From: Mucisphaera sp965279675
GTDB lineage: Bacteria > Planctomycetota > Phycisphaerae > Phycisphaerales > Phycisphaeraceae
DNA: 64,000 nt
NCBI RefSeq assembly: GCF_965279675.1
Contig: NZ_CBDIIJ010000002.1
Location: 2,418,001-2,482,000, forward strand
Direction: 5' to 3'
Made by a program: the position numbers and the translations under genes. The notes beneath the pieces were generated by a model. The model was not told the DNA's origin and searched no databases. It was given only the letters and a program-made list of their open reading frames with translations. Of this stretch, positions 15,889 to 24,161 are shown one piece after another; positions within the stretch are counted from its first letter, which is position 1; each line of letters starts with the position of its first letter.

Positions 15889-17091
15889 ATGGATATTCAG
15901 CCGGCGGCTCGGATCGATCGTTTGCCGCCTTACATTTTGGGGCAGCTCAAGACGCTGATTTATGAACGTCGGAAGGCTGGCGGGGATGTGATTGACCTCA
16001 ACATGGGGAATCCTTCGGATGCGCCGCCGGACCCGGTGGTGGAGAAGATTCGTGAGGCGGTGCTGGACCCGCGTAACTCGCGGTACTCGGCATCGGCGGG
16101 GATCTACAACCTGCGTCGTGACATGGCGCAGAAGTACGAGCGCAAGTGGGGCGTGGAGCTGGACCCTGAGACCGAGGTGATCGCGACGATCGGGTCGAAG
16201 GAGGGTTTCAGTCACATGTGTCTGGCGCTGTTGGGTGCGGGTGATATCGCGGTGGTGGCGGACCCGGCGTTTCAGATTCACACGTATGCGGTGGTGTTGG
16301 CGGGTGGGTCGACGGTGACGGTTCCGCTTGGGAATGACGATGCGTTTCTGGAGCGGATCGATCAGGTGCTGGATACGCTGACGCCTCAGCCGAAGGTGGT
16401 GATCCTCAACTACCCGCACAACCCGACGACATTGACAGTTGATCCGGATTTCTTCGACAAGGTGGTGGAACTGGCGGCGCGGCATCAGGTGATGGTGCTT
16501 CACGACTTTGCGTATGGGGAGACGGCATATGACGATTACACGCCGCCTAGCTATTTGCAGGCAGCGGGTGCGAAGGCGTATGGCGTTGAGTTTTCGACGC
16601 TGTCGAAGCCCTACAACATGGCGGGGTGGCGGATCGGTTTCTGTTGCGGGCACCCGCAGATGATCAAGGCGTTGTCGACGATCAAGGGGTACTACGACTA
16701 CGGGATTTTCCAGGCGGTGCAGATTGCTGCGATCATCGCGATGCGTGAGGGGGATGCGCACATCGAGAAGCAGAACGAGGTGTATGGTAAGCGTCGTGAG
16801 GTGCTGGCGTCGGGTCTGAAGAAGATGGGCTGGGAGGTGGAGCTGCCCCGGGCGACGATGTTCGTTTGGGCGAAGGTGAACCCGGAGCACCTGGCGGCTT
16901 ACGGCGGATCGACGAATGAGCTGTGCCTGGCGATGGTGGATCAGGCGGAGGTCGCGATGACACCTGGCGCGGCGTTTGGTCCGCGGGGTGAGGGGTATGT
17001 GCGGTTGGCGCTGGTTGAGAACGAGCAGCGGATCCGTCAGGCGCTTCGGCAGATGTCTCGGGTGCTGATGCCTGCTGCGGTCGGGTCGTGA
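15889..17091 (+). CDS. Pyridoxal-phosphate aminotransferase class I/II (AlaC-like)
   Basis: The 400-residue protein has the full fold type I layout: RIDRLPPYILGQL at the N-terminus, IGSKEGFSHMCLALL, LNYPHNPTT with the cofactor-contacting asparagine, HDFAYGETAYDD, and the PLP lysine in STLSKPYNMAGWRIGF (Lys240). Length and motifs are close to E. coli AlaC, which makes alanine from pyruvate and glutamate. LL-diaminopimelate aminotransferase is a close relative and cannot be excluded. The start has GGAG about ten bases upstream, and TACAAT 35 bases upstream is a plausible -10. The gene stands as its own transcription unit. Confidence 0.85.
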   Translation: MDIQPAARIDRLPPYILGQLKTLIYERRKAGGDVIDLNMGNPSDAPPDPVVEKIREAVLDPRNSRYSASAGIYNLRRDMAQKYERKWGVELDPETEVIATIGSKEGFSHMCLALLGAGDIAVVADPAFQIHTYAVVLAGGSTVTVPLGNDDAFLERIDQVLDTLTPQPKVVILNYPHNPTTLTVDPDFFDKVVELAARHQVMVLHDFAYGETAYDDYTPPSYLQAAGAKAYGVEFSTLSKPYNMAGWRIGFCCGHPQMIKALSTIKGYYDYGIFQAVQIAAIIAMREGDAHIEKQNEVYGKRREVLASGLKKMGWEVELPRATMFVWAKVNPEHLAAYGGSTNELCLAMVDQAEVAMTPGAAFGPRGEGYVRLALVENEQRIRQALRQMSRVLMPAAVGS

Positions 17092-17101
17092 GTTTGTTTG
17101 G

Positions 17102-17764
17102 TCAGGCGGCGCTGGGTTGGTTGACGTCGGTGGGGGTTGATGTGGTCTGTTCGCGGAGTTGGGCGAGCAGGCGGCCATAGACCGGCGGCTTCCTGGTGGT
17201 CTCGGTGGGGGTGGGCTGGGGTTGGCTGGTCGCGTCGGCGAGGGGGTGTTTGGGTGTGACCTGCTCGACGGTTGTTTCTTCGAAGGCGGTCGGTGGCTCG
17301 GCCTGGGTTTTGGGCTGCCAGGCCTCGATGGATTGAGCGGTTGGCGGGGTGAGGCTGAGCTGGTCGATCGGGGCTGGGCGTGACTCGAGTTTGATGATGG
17401 CGCTGCTGAGTTCGGCGGTGTGGCGGTCCTGGAGGTCGAGTCGGCGGGCGAGCTGCTGGGTGGTGCGTTCGGAGGCCGCGAGTTGCTCGGTGAGGATGCC
17501 GAGGGCCTGCTTGAAGGCGTCGTTGTCGGTCATGCGCCGCTGCTTCTCGTGGGTGAGGCTCTTTTCGAGCTCGGTGATGGTCTGCTCGGCCTTCTGGAGT
17601 CGCTGGCGGAGGTGATCGATGGAGCTGGCGTTGTGCTTGTGGAGTTCTTCGCGGGCTTCCAGGCGTTCCTGCGCGGCTTTGAGAAGTCGGGCGCCGAGTC
17701 GGACACGTTCTTCCACGCGTTCGCTGGTCATGGGTCCGGTTGGGGTTTGGCTGGTGGGCGTCAT
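17102..17764 (-). CDS. Coiled-coil protein of unknown function
   Basis: This 220-residue protein is not recognised. Residues about 13-130 are strongly heptad-like and charged (RLEAREELHKH, LRQRLQKAEQTITELEKSL), predicting a long coiled coil. The remaining 90 residues are rich in Pro, Thr and Gln and look disordered, ending in VYGRLLAQLREQT. There is no signal peptide or membrane segment, so it is probably cytoplasmic. It converges on the alaC-like gene with ten bases between stops and diverges from the NIF3 gene. A structural or scaffolding role is only a guess. Confidence 0.65.
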   Translation of the reverse strand: MTPTSQTPTGPMTSERVEERVRLGARLLKAAQERLEAREELHKHNASSIDHLRQRLQKAEQTITELEKSLTHEKQRRMTDNDAFKQALGILTEQLAASERTTQQLARRLDLQDRHTAELSSAIIKLESRPAPIDQLSLTPPTAQSIEAWQPKTQAEPPTAFEETTVEQVTPKHPLADATSQPQPTPTETTRKPPVYGRLLAQLREQTTSTPTDVNQPSAA

Positions 17765-17847
17765 GTCTGTCCTGAACTTTTTGGTTGTTTGGCCTCCCTA
17801 GTCATCGACCGTGGCGTGGTGTGGCTGCAAAAACCTGTGTGTGGGCT

Positions 17848-17853
17848 TATTCT
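17848..17853 (+). promoter_or_regulatory. -10 element of a probable leaderless NIF3 mRNA
   Basis: TATTCT ends six bases before the NIF3 ATG at 17860, which would make the A of the ATG the transcription start. No Shine-Dalgarno is present in the gap. Confidence 0.5.
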
Positions 17854-17859
17854 CAGTCC

Positions 17860-18972
17860 ATGCGTGTTCAAGACATGATGAAGGTGCTCGACGGGCTAGC
17901 CCCTGAGACTCTGGCTGAGCCCTGGGATCAGGTGGGGCTGCATGTCGGGTCGGTTTCGGCGCGGGTGCGGAAGGTCTTGTTGTGTATTGATCTGACAGAA
18001 GCGGTGCTGGATGAGGCCAAGCGGGTGCGTGCGGACATGGTGGTGGCGTACCACCCGCCACTGTTCAAACCACTGGCTCGTTTGACAGATGAGACGGGGA
18101 AGGGGGGGCTGATCTGGCGGGCGGCGCGCCAGGGGATTTCGGTCTACAGCCCGCATACGGCGCTGGATGCGGCGGAGCAGGGGGTGAACGATCACCTGGT
18201 CAGCTTGATCGGGCCCGGGCGGGTTCGGCCGATCTCGTCGCGTCCGGCGGGGGCGGAGCGGCAGGTCAAGCTGGTGATGTTTGTGCCTAAGGCGCAGGAG
18301 AACCGTGTTCGCAACGCGTTGTCGAGCATCGGGGTGGGGGTGATCGGTGATTATGAAGCGTGTTCGTTCGTGACGGAGGGGCATGGGACGTTCCGGGGGC
18401 TGCCGAGCACGAATCCAGCGGTGGGTCGGGCGGGGGAGTTAGAGCGTGTGGCGGAGTTGCGGCTGGAGATGGTGCTGCCGAAGCGGTTGGTCGAGGCGGC
18501 GGTGGGGCTGCTGCGGTCGGTTCATCCGTATGAGGAGCCGGCGTTTGATCTGATCGCGCTTGAGGAGCCGCCTGAGACGCCGGCGACCTCGGGGCAGGGG
18601 CGGATTCTGGAGCTTCGGCGGGTGATGCCCTTCGGCAAGCTCGTGGAACGGCTGAAGAAGGGGCTCAAGCAGGACTATCTGAAGGTGCATCGGCCTGGGA
18701 AGGCGGGGGTTCGGCGGATCGGGCTGTGTGCCGGCGCGGGAGCGAGCCTGCTTGGGGAGGCTGGGGACATCGATGTCTTTTTCACGGGAGAGATGCGGCA
18801 TCACGACGCTCTGGAGGCTGTTGAGAGGGGGGTGGGGCTGATTCTGGCCGGGCACACGCAGACTGAGCGGTGCTATCTGCCGGTCTACCGGAAGCGGATC
18901 GTCAAGGCGGCTGGCGGGGCGGTTGAGGTGGTGGTGAGCAAGGCGGACCGGCCGCCTGTGGAGGTGATCTGA
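17860..18972 (+). CDS. NIF3-like dinuclear metal-centre protein
   Basis: The 370-residue protein has the split NIF3 layout. The N-terminal half carries AEPWDQVGLHVGS, VAYHPPLF and SPHTALDAAEQGVNDHL. A central insert of about 120 residues (about 125-245) has the PII-like fold found in longer members. The C-terminal half ends GEMRHHDALEAVERGVG and LAGHTQTERCY. The His and Glu/Asp residues in these motifs bind two metal ions. Members are annotated as GTP cyclohydrolase I type 2 homologues, but the true function is debated. I place the start at the ATG at 17860, where the conserved sequence begins. Confidence 0.85.
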   Translation: MRVQDMMKVLDGLAPETLAEPWDQVGLHVGSVSARVRKVLLCIDLTEAVLDEAKRVRADMVVAYHPPLFKPLARLTDETGKGGLIWRAARQGISVYSPHTALDAAEQGVNDHLVSLIGPGRVRPISSRPAGAERQVKLVMFVPKAQENRVRNALSSIGVGVIGDYEACSFVTEGHGTFRGLPSTNPAVGRAGELERVAELRLEMVLPKRLVEAAVGLLRSVHPYEEPAFDLIALEEPPETPATSGQGRILELRRVMPFGKLVERLKKGLKQDYLKVHRPGKAGVRRIGLCAGAGASLLGEAGDIDVFFTGEMRHHDALEAVERGVGLILAGHTQTERCYLPVYRKRIVKAAGGAVEVVVSKADRPPVEVI

Positions 18973-19084
18973 GCCGTTGGGGGCGATTTGGCGTCGCAGG
19001 CGGGCTGGTGTATTCTTTGGGGCTCGAATATTTGATCACCGTCGTCCCGGTCTTCCGGGGCTACAACCAGGACGGAGCTTTGAG

Positions 19085-19327
19085 ATGGCAGATTTCCGAT
19101 CGTTTACCCCGGGTGCCCGTGTTCAGGTGACCGCCAAGTCGTCGAACGGCACGACCTATGTCGACTACAAGCGGAGCGAAGATCTTCGCCGGTTCCTGAC
19201 GCCTAACGGCAAGATCCAGTCTCGGAAGAAGACGGGTCTGACGGCACGCGAGCAGCGTCTGCTGGCTCAGGCGATCAAGCGGGCCCGCTTCATGGGTCTG
19301 CTGCCGTTCACGAGTGCGACGCTGTAA
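19085..19327 (+). CDS. rpsR: 30S ribosomal protein bS18
   Basis: The 80-residue basic protein contains the bS18 core: DYKRSEDLRRFLTPNGKI, then RKKTGLTAREQRLLAQAIKRAR and MGLLPF near the C-terminus. bS18 sits on the platform of the small subunit beside bS6. GGAG lies seven bases before the ATG, and a strong intrinsic terminator follows. In many bacteria rpsR is sandwiched between rpsF and rplI; here neither is adjacent, so the usual operon is split. A TATTCT at about 19010 may be its -10. The N-terminal 20 residues (RSFTPGARVQVTA) differ from typical bS18 and may be lineage-specific. Confidence 0.92.
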   Translation: MADFRSFTPGARVQVTAKSSNGTTYVDYKRSEDLRRFLTPNGKIQSRKKTGLTAREQRLLAQAIKRARFMGLLPFTSATL

Positions 19328-19359
19328 GACCGTGGCCAATTAAATTGCCCCCCCCCGCT

Positions 19360-19402
19360 CAGGCCCGCTGTGCTCCACCAAGCACGCGGGCCTGCTTTTT
19401 TT
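19360..19402 (+). terminator. Intrinsic terminator of rpsR
   Basis: CAGGCCCG pairs perfectly with CGGGCCTG, extended inside by GTGCT/AGCAC around a CCACCA loop, and is followed by CTTTTTTT. It lies 33 bases after the rpsR stop and insulates it from uvrA. Confidence 0.92.
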
Positions 19403-19416
19403 GGTGAGGTGGTTCC

Positions 19417-19422
19417 TATACT
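19417..19422 (+). promoter_or_regulatory. -10 element of a probable leaderless uvrA mRNA
   Basis: TATACT ends six bases before the uvrA ATG (19429). The gap CCGGCC holds no ribosome-binding site. It sits right after the rpsR terminator, so transcription must start here or read through. Confidence 0.55.
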
Positions 19423-19428
19423 CCGGCC

Positions 19429-22400
19429 ATGCCAAGTGACCGACCAGCGACGCCGATGATTTCGATCCGTGGGGCGAAAGAGCACAACCTCAAGCATGTG
19501 GATTTGGATATCCCGCGTGATCAGCTGGTGGTGATTACGGGGTTGTCGGGTTCGGGCAAGTCGACGCTGGCTTTCGACACGGTGTATGCCGAGGGTCAGC
19601 GAAAGTACATGGAGTCGCTGTCGGCGTATGCGCGGCAGTTTCTGGATCAGCTTCAGAAGCCGGATGTCGAGTCGATCGAGGGATTGCCGCCAACGATCGC
19701 GATCGAGCAGCGGTCGGCGTCGCACAACCCGCGCTCGACGGTGGCGACGACGACGGAGATTTATGACTACCTCCGTTTGTTGCTGGCCAGGGCGGGTGAG
19801 GCGCGGTGCTGGCATCGGGACTCGGAGGATGAGCCGGCGTGCGGGCATCCGATCGCGATGCAGTCGGCGACGCAGATTGTGGATCACGCGATGTCGCTGG
19901 ACGAGGGCACGAAGCTGATGGCGCTGGCGCCGGTGATCCGGGGCAAGAAGGGTCAGCACAAGGAGGTGTTTGCCAGTCTGCTTCGGCAGGGTTTCGTGCG
20001 GGCGCGGGTGGATGGCGAGGTCATGGATCTGCGGGAGGTGGTGGAGTCGAAGTCGGGGACGCCTTTCACGACGAAGGTGTCGCGGTATCAGGCACACAGC
20101 ATCGATGCGGTGGTGGACCGGATTGTGATCCGGCGTGGGGATGAGGAGGCCGAGTCGTCGACGCGGACACGGCTGGCGGATTCGATTGAGCTGAGTCTGG
20201 GGCTGGCAGAGGGGCTGGTGATCCTGGCGGTGGCCGACTCGGAAGCCGAGGGCGGCTGGGAGGATCGGTTGTTCAGCGAGAAGCATGCCTGCCCGATTCA
20301 TCCGGAGTGTTCGCTGGAGGCGTTGGAGCCGCGGCTGTTCTCGTTTAACTCGCCTTACGGAGCGTGCCCGACGTGCAATGGTCTTGGCAACATCCTGGAG
20401 TTCGATCCGGACCTGATTGTGGTGGACCCGTCGCTGGGCTTGAGCACGGGTGCGATCGAGCCGTGGCGGAAGAACGGCGTGCGGATGAACATCTACTACG
20501 CGCGCACCATCCGGCGGTTCTGCAAGGACTTTGGGGTCGATCCGGAGACGCCCTTCAACAAGCTGCCGAAGGCGATCCAGCGGATTGTGATGGAGGGGAC
20601 GACGGCGAAGGACGAGGCGAAGTACGGGACGCATTTCGAGGGGGTGGTTCCGAACCTTCAGCGGCGGTGGGAGACGACGGACTCGGAGTTTGTGAAGGCG
20701 CGGCTGCACGGGTATCAGTCGGAGAAGCCGTGCCAGACCTGCCGGGGCGGACGGCTGCGGACCGAGGCGATGCACGTGTTTCTGTCGGCCGAGGAAGCGG
20801 CGGGGCCTTTCGGGATCGACGAGAACACGTTCATGAATCCCGGCGACCCCCCCGCCCCCCCGGACCCCCCAGTCAAGCCCAGGCGATTGGTCAACATCCA
20901 GGACGTGGTCTCGATGACCATCGATGAGGCGGCCGAGTTCTTCGAACACCTGATCCTGACCAAGGAACAGGCGGCGATCGCGGAGCCGATCCTCAAGGAG
21001 ATCCGGGCGCGGCTGGGGTTCATGATGTCGGTGGGTTTGGACTACCTGTCGCTGTCGCGGAACACGGGCTCGCTGTCGGGCGGGGAGTCGCAGCGGATAC
21101 GGCTGGCGACGCAGGTTGGGTCGGGGTTGGTGGGGTGCTGCTATGTGCTGGATGAGCCGACGATCGGGCTGCATCAGCGGGACAACGATCGGCTGATCGC
21201 GACGCTACGGCGGCTGACGTCGATCGGCAACACGGTGCTGGTGGTGGAGCACGATGAGGACACGATCCGTGCGGCGGATCGGCTGATCGACATTGGGCCG
21301 GGACCCGGGCGGCATGGCGGGCGCGTGGTGAGTCAGGGAACGCCCGACGAGGTGGCTTCGGACCCGGATTCGCTGACGGGGCAGTTTCTTTCGGGGGTGC
21401 GTGAGATCCCGGTGCCCGAGGAGCGGCGGGTGCTCTCGGAGAAGGATGCGATCACGGTGGTCGGGGCGGCGGAGAACAACCTGCGGTCGGTGGATGCGGT
21501 GTTCCCGTTGGGCGGTCTGGTGGTGGTGACCGGCGTGTCGGGCTCGGGTAAGTCGACGCTGGTGAATCAGATCTTTCTGAAGGCGGTCAAGCGTGAGGTG
21601 CTGGGCTCGAAGGACAAGCCCGGTCTGCACAAGCGGATCAAGGGGGCCGGGTCGATCGATCGGATCATCGAGGTGGATCAGAGCCCGATCGGCCGGACGC
21701 CGCGGTCGAACCCGGCGACTTATACCGGGGTGTTTGATCTGATCCGGAGTCTGTTTACGAAGACGCGCGAAGCCAAGGCGCGGGGTTACAAGCCGGGTCG
21801 GTTCTCCTTCAACGTCAAGGGGGGGCGGTGCGAGGCGTGTCAGGGTCAGGGCGTTAAGCGGATCGAGATGCACTTCCTGCCGGACGTGTTCGTGCCGTGT
21901 GAGACCTGCAAGGGCTCGCGGTACAACCGGGAGACGCTGGAGATCAAGTATCGGGGCAAGCACATCGCGGATGTGCTGGATATGACGGTGGAGGATGCGC
22001 TCGGGTTCTTCGATGCGTTCCCGGACGTGAAGCGGCTGCTAACGGCGTTGAACGATGTAGGGCTGAGTTACCTGCAACTGGGGCAGGCTTCGACGACGCT
22101 GTCGGGCGGGGAGGCGCAGCGGGTGAAGCTGGCAACCGAGCTCGGCAAGCGTGCGAGCGGGCACACGCTTTATGTGCTGGACGAGCCGACGACCGGCCTG
22201 CATTTTGCGGATGTGGAGCGGTTGCTCGCGGTGCTTCAGCGGCTGGCGGACGCGGGGCACACGGTGCTGGTGATCGAGCACAACCTGGACGTCATCAAGA
22301 CGGCGGACTGGATCATCGACCTCGGGCCGGAGGGCGGCAGCGGGGGCGGGACGATCGTGGCGAAGGGCACGCCCGAGGAGGTGGCGGAGAATCCTGAGAG

Positions 22401-22455
22401 CTACACAGGGAGGTACCTAGCGAAGGTGCTGTATGGCGAGGCGGTAGGGGTTTAG
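19429..22455 (+). CDS. uvrA: UvrABC excinuclease subunit A
   Basis: At 1008 residues this is the DNA-damage-sensing ATPase of nucleotide excision repair, slightly longer than the usual 940-950. Both ABC modules are complete: Walker A GLSGSGKSTL (about 38-47) and GVSGSGKSTL (about 702-711), and signature loops LSGGESQRI and LSGGEAQRV. The second zinc module is classical (CEACQGQG ... CETCKG). The first reads CPIHPEC ... CPTC, so one ligand position is His-like rather than C-x2-C, as in some other phyla. An insert around residues 465-485 is a Pro/Asp-rich linker coded by three runs of C. The gene appears monocistronic. Confidence 0.97.
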   Translation: MPSDRPATPMISIRGAKEHNLKHVDLDIPRDQLVVITGLSGSGKSTLAFDTVYAEGQRKYMESLSAYARQFLDQLQKPDVESIEGLPPTIAIEQRSASHNPRSTVATTTEIYDYLRLLLARAGEARCWHRDSEDEPACGHPIAMQSATQIVDHAMSLDEGTKLMALAPVIRGKKGQHKEVFASLLRQGFVRARVDGEVMDLREVVESKSGTPFTTKVSRYQAHSIDAVVDRIVIRRGDEEAESSTRTRLADSIELSLGLAEGLVILAVADSEAEGGWEDRLFSEKHACPIHPECSLEALEPRLFSFNSPYGACPTCNGLGNILEFDPDLIVVDPSLGLSTGAIEPWRKNGVRMNIYYARTIRRFCKDFGVDPETPFNKLPKAIQRIVMEGTTAKDEAKYGTHFEGVVPNLQRRWETTDSEFVKARLHGYQSEKPCQTCRGGRLRTEAMHVFLSAEEAAGPFGIDENTFMNPGDPPAPPDPPVKPRRLVNIQDVVSMTIDEAAEFFEHLILTKEQAAIAEPILKEIRARLGFMMSVGLDYLSLSRNTGSLSGGESQRIRLATQVGSGLVGCCYVLDEPTIGLHQRDNDRLIATLRRLTSIGNTVLVVEHDEDTIRAADRLIDIGPGPGRHGGRVVSQGTPDEVASDPDSLTGQFLSGVREIPVPEERRVLSEKDAITVVGAAENNLRSVDAVFPLGGLVVVTGVSGSGKSTLVNQIFLKAVKREVLGSKDKPGLHKRIKGAGSIDRIIEVDQSPIGRTPRSNPATYTGVFDLIRSLFTKTREAKARGYKPGRFSFNVKGGRCEACQGQGVKRIEMHFLPDVFVPCETCKGSRYNRETLEIKYRGKHIADVLDMTVEDALGFFDAFPDVKRLLTALNDVGLSYLQLGQASTTLSGGEAQRVKLATELGKRASGHTLYVLDEPTTGLHFADVERLLAVLQRLADAGHTVLVIEHNLDVIKTADWIIDLGPEGGSGGGTIVAKGTPEEVAENPESYTGRYLAKVLYGEAVGV
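20847..20870 (+). repeat. C7-G-C7-GGA-C6 tract inside uvrA
   Basis: Three runs of C (20847-20853, 20855-20861, 20865-20870) encode the linker GDPPAPPDPPVKP between conserved parts of UvrA. This is an intrinsically slippage-prone stretch in a repair gene. Confidence 0.85.
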
Positions 22456-22516
22456 CTGCAGCATCTCCCCGTCGCGCGAGACCATTCGGCTTCAGACCGG
22501 CTGCGGGTAAGTCCCA

Positions 22517-22560
22517 TTGGCTTTATCTATATAAAATCTAAAATACCTGTATATCCGTTC
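22517..22560. other. AT-rich segment upstream of a secreted protein gene
   Basis: A 40-base stretch (TTTATCTATATAAAATC and following) is strikingly AT-rich for this genome and lies about 75 bases before the secreted protein start. It is a plausible promoter or upstream element; no specific site could be fixed. Confidence 0.35.
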
Positions 22561-22632
22561 ATTGTCGGCGGTAGCAACTGAGGCTGGCATGTGGGTAACG
22601 TTCCATGGTTGGTTGCAGGAAGGGAGCTAGGG

Positions 22633-23778
22633 ATGAACCGCTCGGTCTTGGTGGTTGCTGTGATCTGGCTGGTGCTGGGTGGCATTTCCCCGGTTTGTGC
22701 GGTGGACCGAGTGCTGACGCCGGTGGCTGACGGGACGATTGCTTACAACGGCGTGGGCTCCAACAGCACCTCGTCGGTGATGCAGACGGAGTACTCGGAG
22801 GGGACCCGCTATCTGTATGGGGCTCGGCGGATCCTGATGAAGTTTGATACGCGTTGGTCTTCGGGCTACTTCCTTCGGCGCGCCAAGTTGTTTGTGTATG
22901 GCGGGTCTAACTCGGGCTCATCGCCGGTTCACGCTTATCACTATTCGGAGGATGGTTATACAGAGGCGTCGATGCCATTCCCCATTGACTTTCGCAGCCG
23001 TTATCTCGCCAGCACCACAGTGTCGCCTTGGGCTGGGCCCGGGTATCCGGGACAGTGGTATGCGATGGATATCGGTTCATCTCTGGGCACTTTCGATGCT
23101 GATGGGTACCTGTCGATCAGCCTCCGCAACGGCAATTCGGCCTTCGGTAACAGCGTGAGCTTTGTGACGCGCAACAGCCAGACCTGGAACGGGACCAAGG
23201 GGTTTGAGCCATTCATCGTGTTTGGTGCTTATGGTGATGTGGTGACGCTGAATCCCGATTTCAGGGATGGCCTGGACAGCTGGGTGGTCAGTTCGGGAGG
23301 GGGTACGGCGTCGCTGGTGCCGAATCCGTATGAACCTGATGACGATCAGCTTCTGTCGATGGTGGCGGGATCCTCGGTGTCGGTCTCCCAAGTGGTGGAT
23401 ACGCCCGCTGAGGTGTTCTACCTGCTGTTCGACTACGAGCATCGGGTCGCGGGTGGTGCGCTGGACCTGACGCTGACGGATCGTGACGGGCGGACGCTGG
23501 TGCTCGATCGCCTGGCCCCTGAGGGCATCCTGAAGTCGGGTGGCCTGCGTCGCGGGGTCGTGTGTATCGATGATCCCAGCTGGCTGGGGCTGGATCATGT
23601 GGCGCTCGATCTGACGTTTGATGGCGAGACCGGGGCGGAGGTCTGGCTGGACAACATCCGCTTTGCCGACGTGGTTCCGGCCCCCAGTGGCGGGCAGGCG
23701 ATCCTGTTGGCGGGGCTACTCTTGGCTGGCTGGGAAGGCAGGCGATGTCGTGCTAAAGTGATGGGTCTAAGGAGCTGA
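22633..23778 (+). CDS. Secreted carbohydrate-binding-like protein with atypical PEP-CTERM-like tail
   Basis: I place the start at the ATG at 22633, after GGGAGCTAGGG. The 381-residue protein has a signal peptide (residues 1-24, ending SPVCA). A domain at about 27-190 resembles DNRLRE/CBM96 modules: DGTIAYNGVGSNSTSS, then ARRILMKFDTRW and RRAKLFVYGG. A second beta-rich domain at about 200-350 has FYLLFDYEHRVAGGALDLTLTD and ends VWLDNIRFADV. The tail VPAPSGGQAILLAGLLLAGWEGRR has the Pro motif, hydrophobic helix and basic end of a PEP-CTERM signal, but with V-P-A-P in place of V-P-E-P. It is probably exported and surface-sorted; the ligand is unknown. Confidence 0.7.
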   Translation: MNRSVLVVAVIWLVLGGISPVCAVDRVLTPVADGTIAYNGVGSNSTSSVMQTEYSEGTRYLYGARRILMKFDTRWSSGYFLRRAKLFVYGGSNSGSSPVHAYHYSEDGYTEASMPFPIDFRSRYLASTTVSPWAGPGYPGQWYAMDIGSSLGTFDADGYLSISLRNGNSAFGNSVSFVTRNSQTWNGTKGFEPFIVFGAYGDVVTLNPDFRDGLDSWVVSSGGGTASLVPNPYEPDDDQLLSMVAGSSVSVSQVVDTPAEVFYLLFDYEHRVAGGALDLTLTDRDGRTLVLDRLAPEGILKSGGLRRGVVCIDDPSWLGLDHVALDLTFDGETGAEVWLDNIRFADVVPAPSGGQAILLAGLLLAGWEGRRCRAKVMGLRS

Positions 23779-23783
23779 CCCTG

Positions 23784-24047
23784 ATGCCGACTTTTCGCTG
23801 CACGATCATCACGCCGGAGAAGCAGGTTTTCGACGAGCAGGTGGCTTACGCCTCGATCCCGCTGCATGACGGCAAGCTGGGTGTGATGAAGGATCGGGCC
23901 CCGCTTCTGGCGGAATTGGGGCCGGATACGCTCCGGGTGGACCTGGAGAAGGGGGGCTCGAAGGCGTTTTCGATCCGCGGGGGTTTCGCTCAGGTTCAGG
24001 ACGATGTGCTGACGGTGTTGACGCCTGAGGCGAGCGAACTGGACTAA
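23784..24047 (+). CDS. atpC: ATP synthase F1 epsilon subunit, short form
   Basis: The 87-residue protein matches the N-terminal beta-sandwich of epsilon: FRCTIITPEKQVFDEQVAYA, PLHDGKLGVMKDRAPLLAELG and FAQVQDDVLTVLTPEA. It stops there, so the C-terminal helical hairpin that blocks ATP hydrolysis in most bacteria is absent; the family norm is about 130-140 residues. Similar short forms are known from Chlorobium. AAGGAG precedes the ATG by nine bases. The gene is not next to any other ATP synthase gene. It begins only five bases after the secreted protein gene, so the two may share a transcript. Confidence 0.88.
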   Translation: MPTFRCTIITPEKQVFDEQVAYASIPLHDGKLGVMKDRAPLLAELGPDTLRVDLEKGGSKAFSIRGGFAQVQDDVLTVLTPEASELD

Positions 24048-24161
24048 GCGGGTCCGGATCGGCCTTAATTGTGCGGAAAATGGCTGGGTGGGGTGGTCTA
24101 TTCCGGTCTCATCCGTTTCTGACCCGATAGCCTGTTAGAAGGATATCGGAGGTGTACTGAT

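Noticed and set aside
15853..17178. A 441-codon minus-strand open frame opposite the aminotransferase
   Set aside because: The AlaC-like gene on the plus strand explains the region; the antisense product has no motif.
19267..21174. A 635-codon open frame on the minus strand
   Set aside because: Antisense to uvrA; Arg/His/Pro-rich product without domains.
22517..22560. Replication origin-like AT-rich stretch
   Set aside because: There are no DnaA boxes around it, no dnaA or dnaN nearby, and the strand skew of the window points to a terminus rather than an origin.
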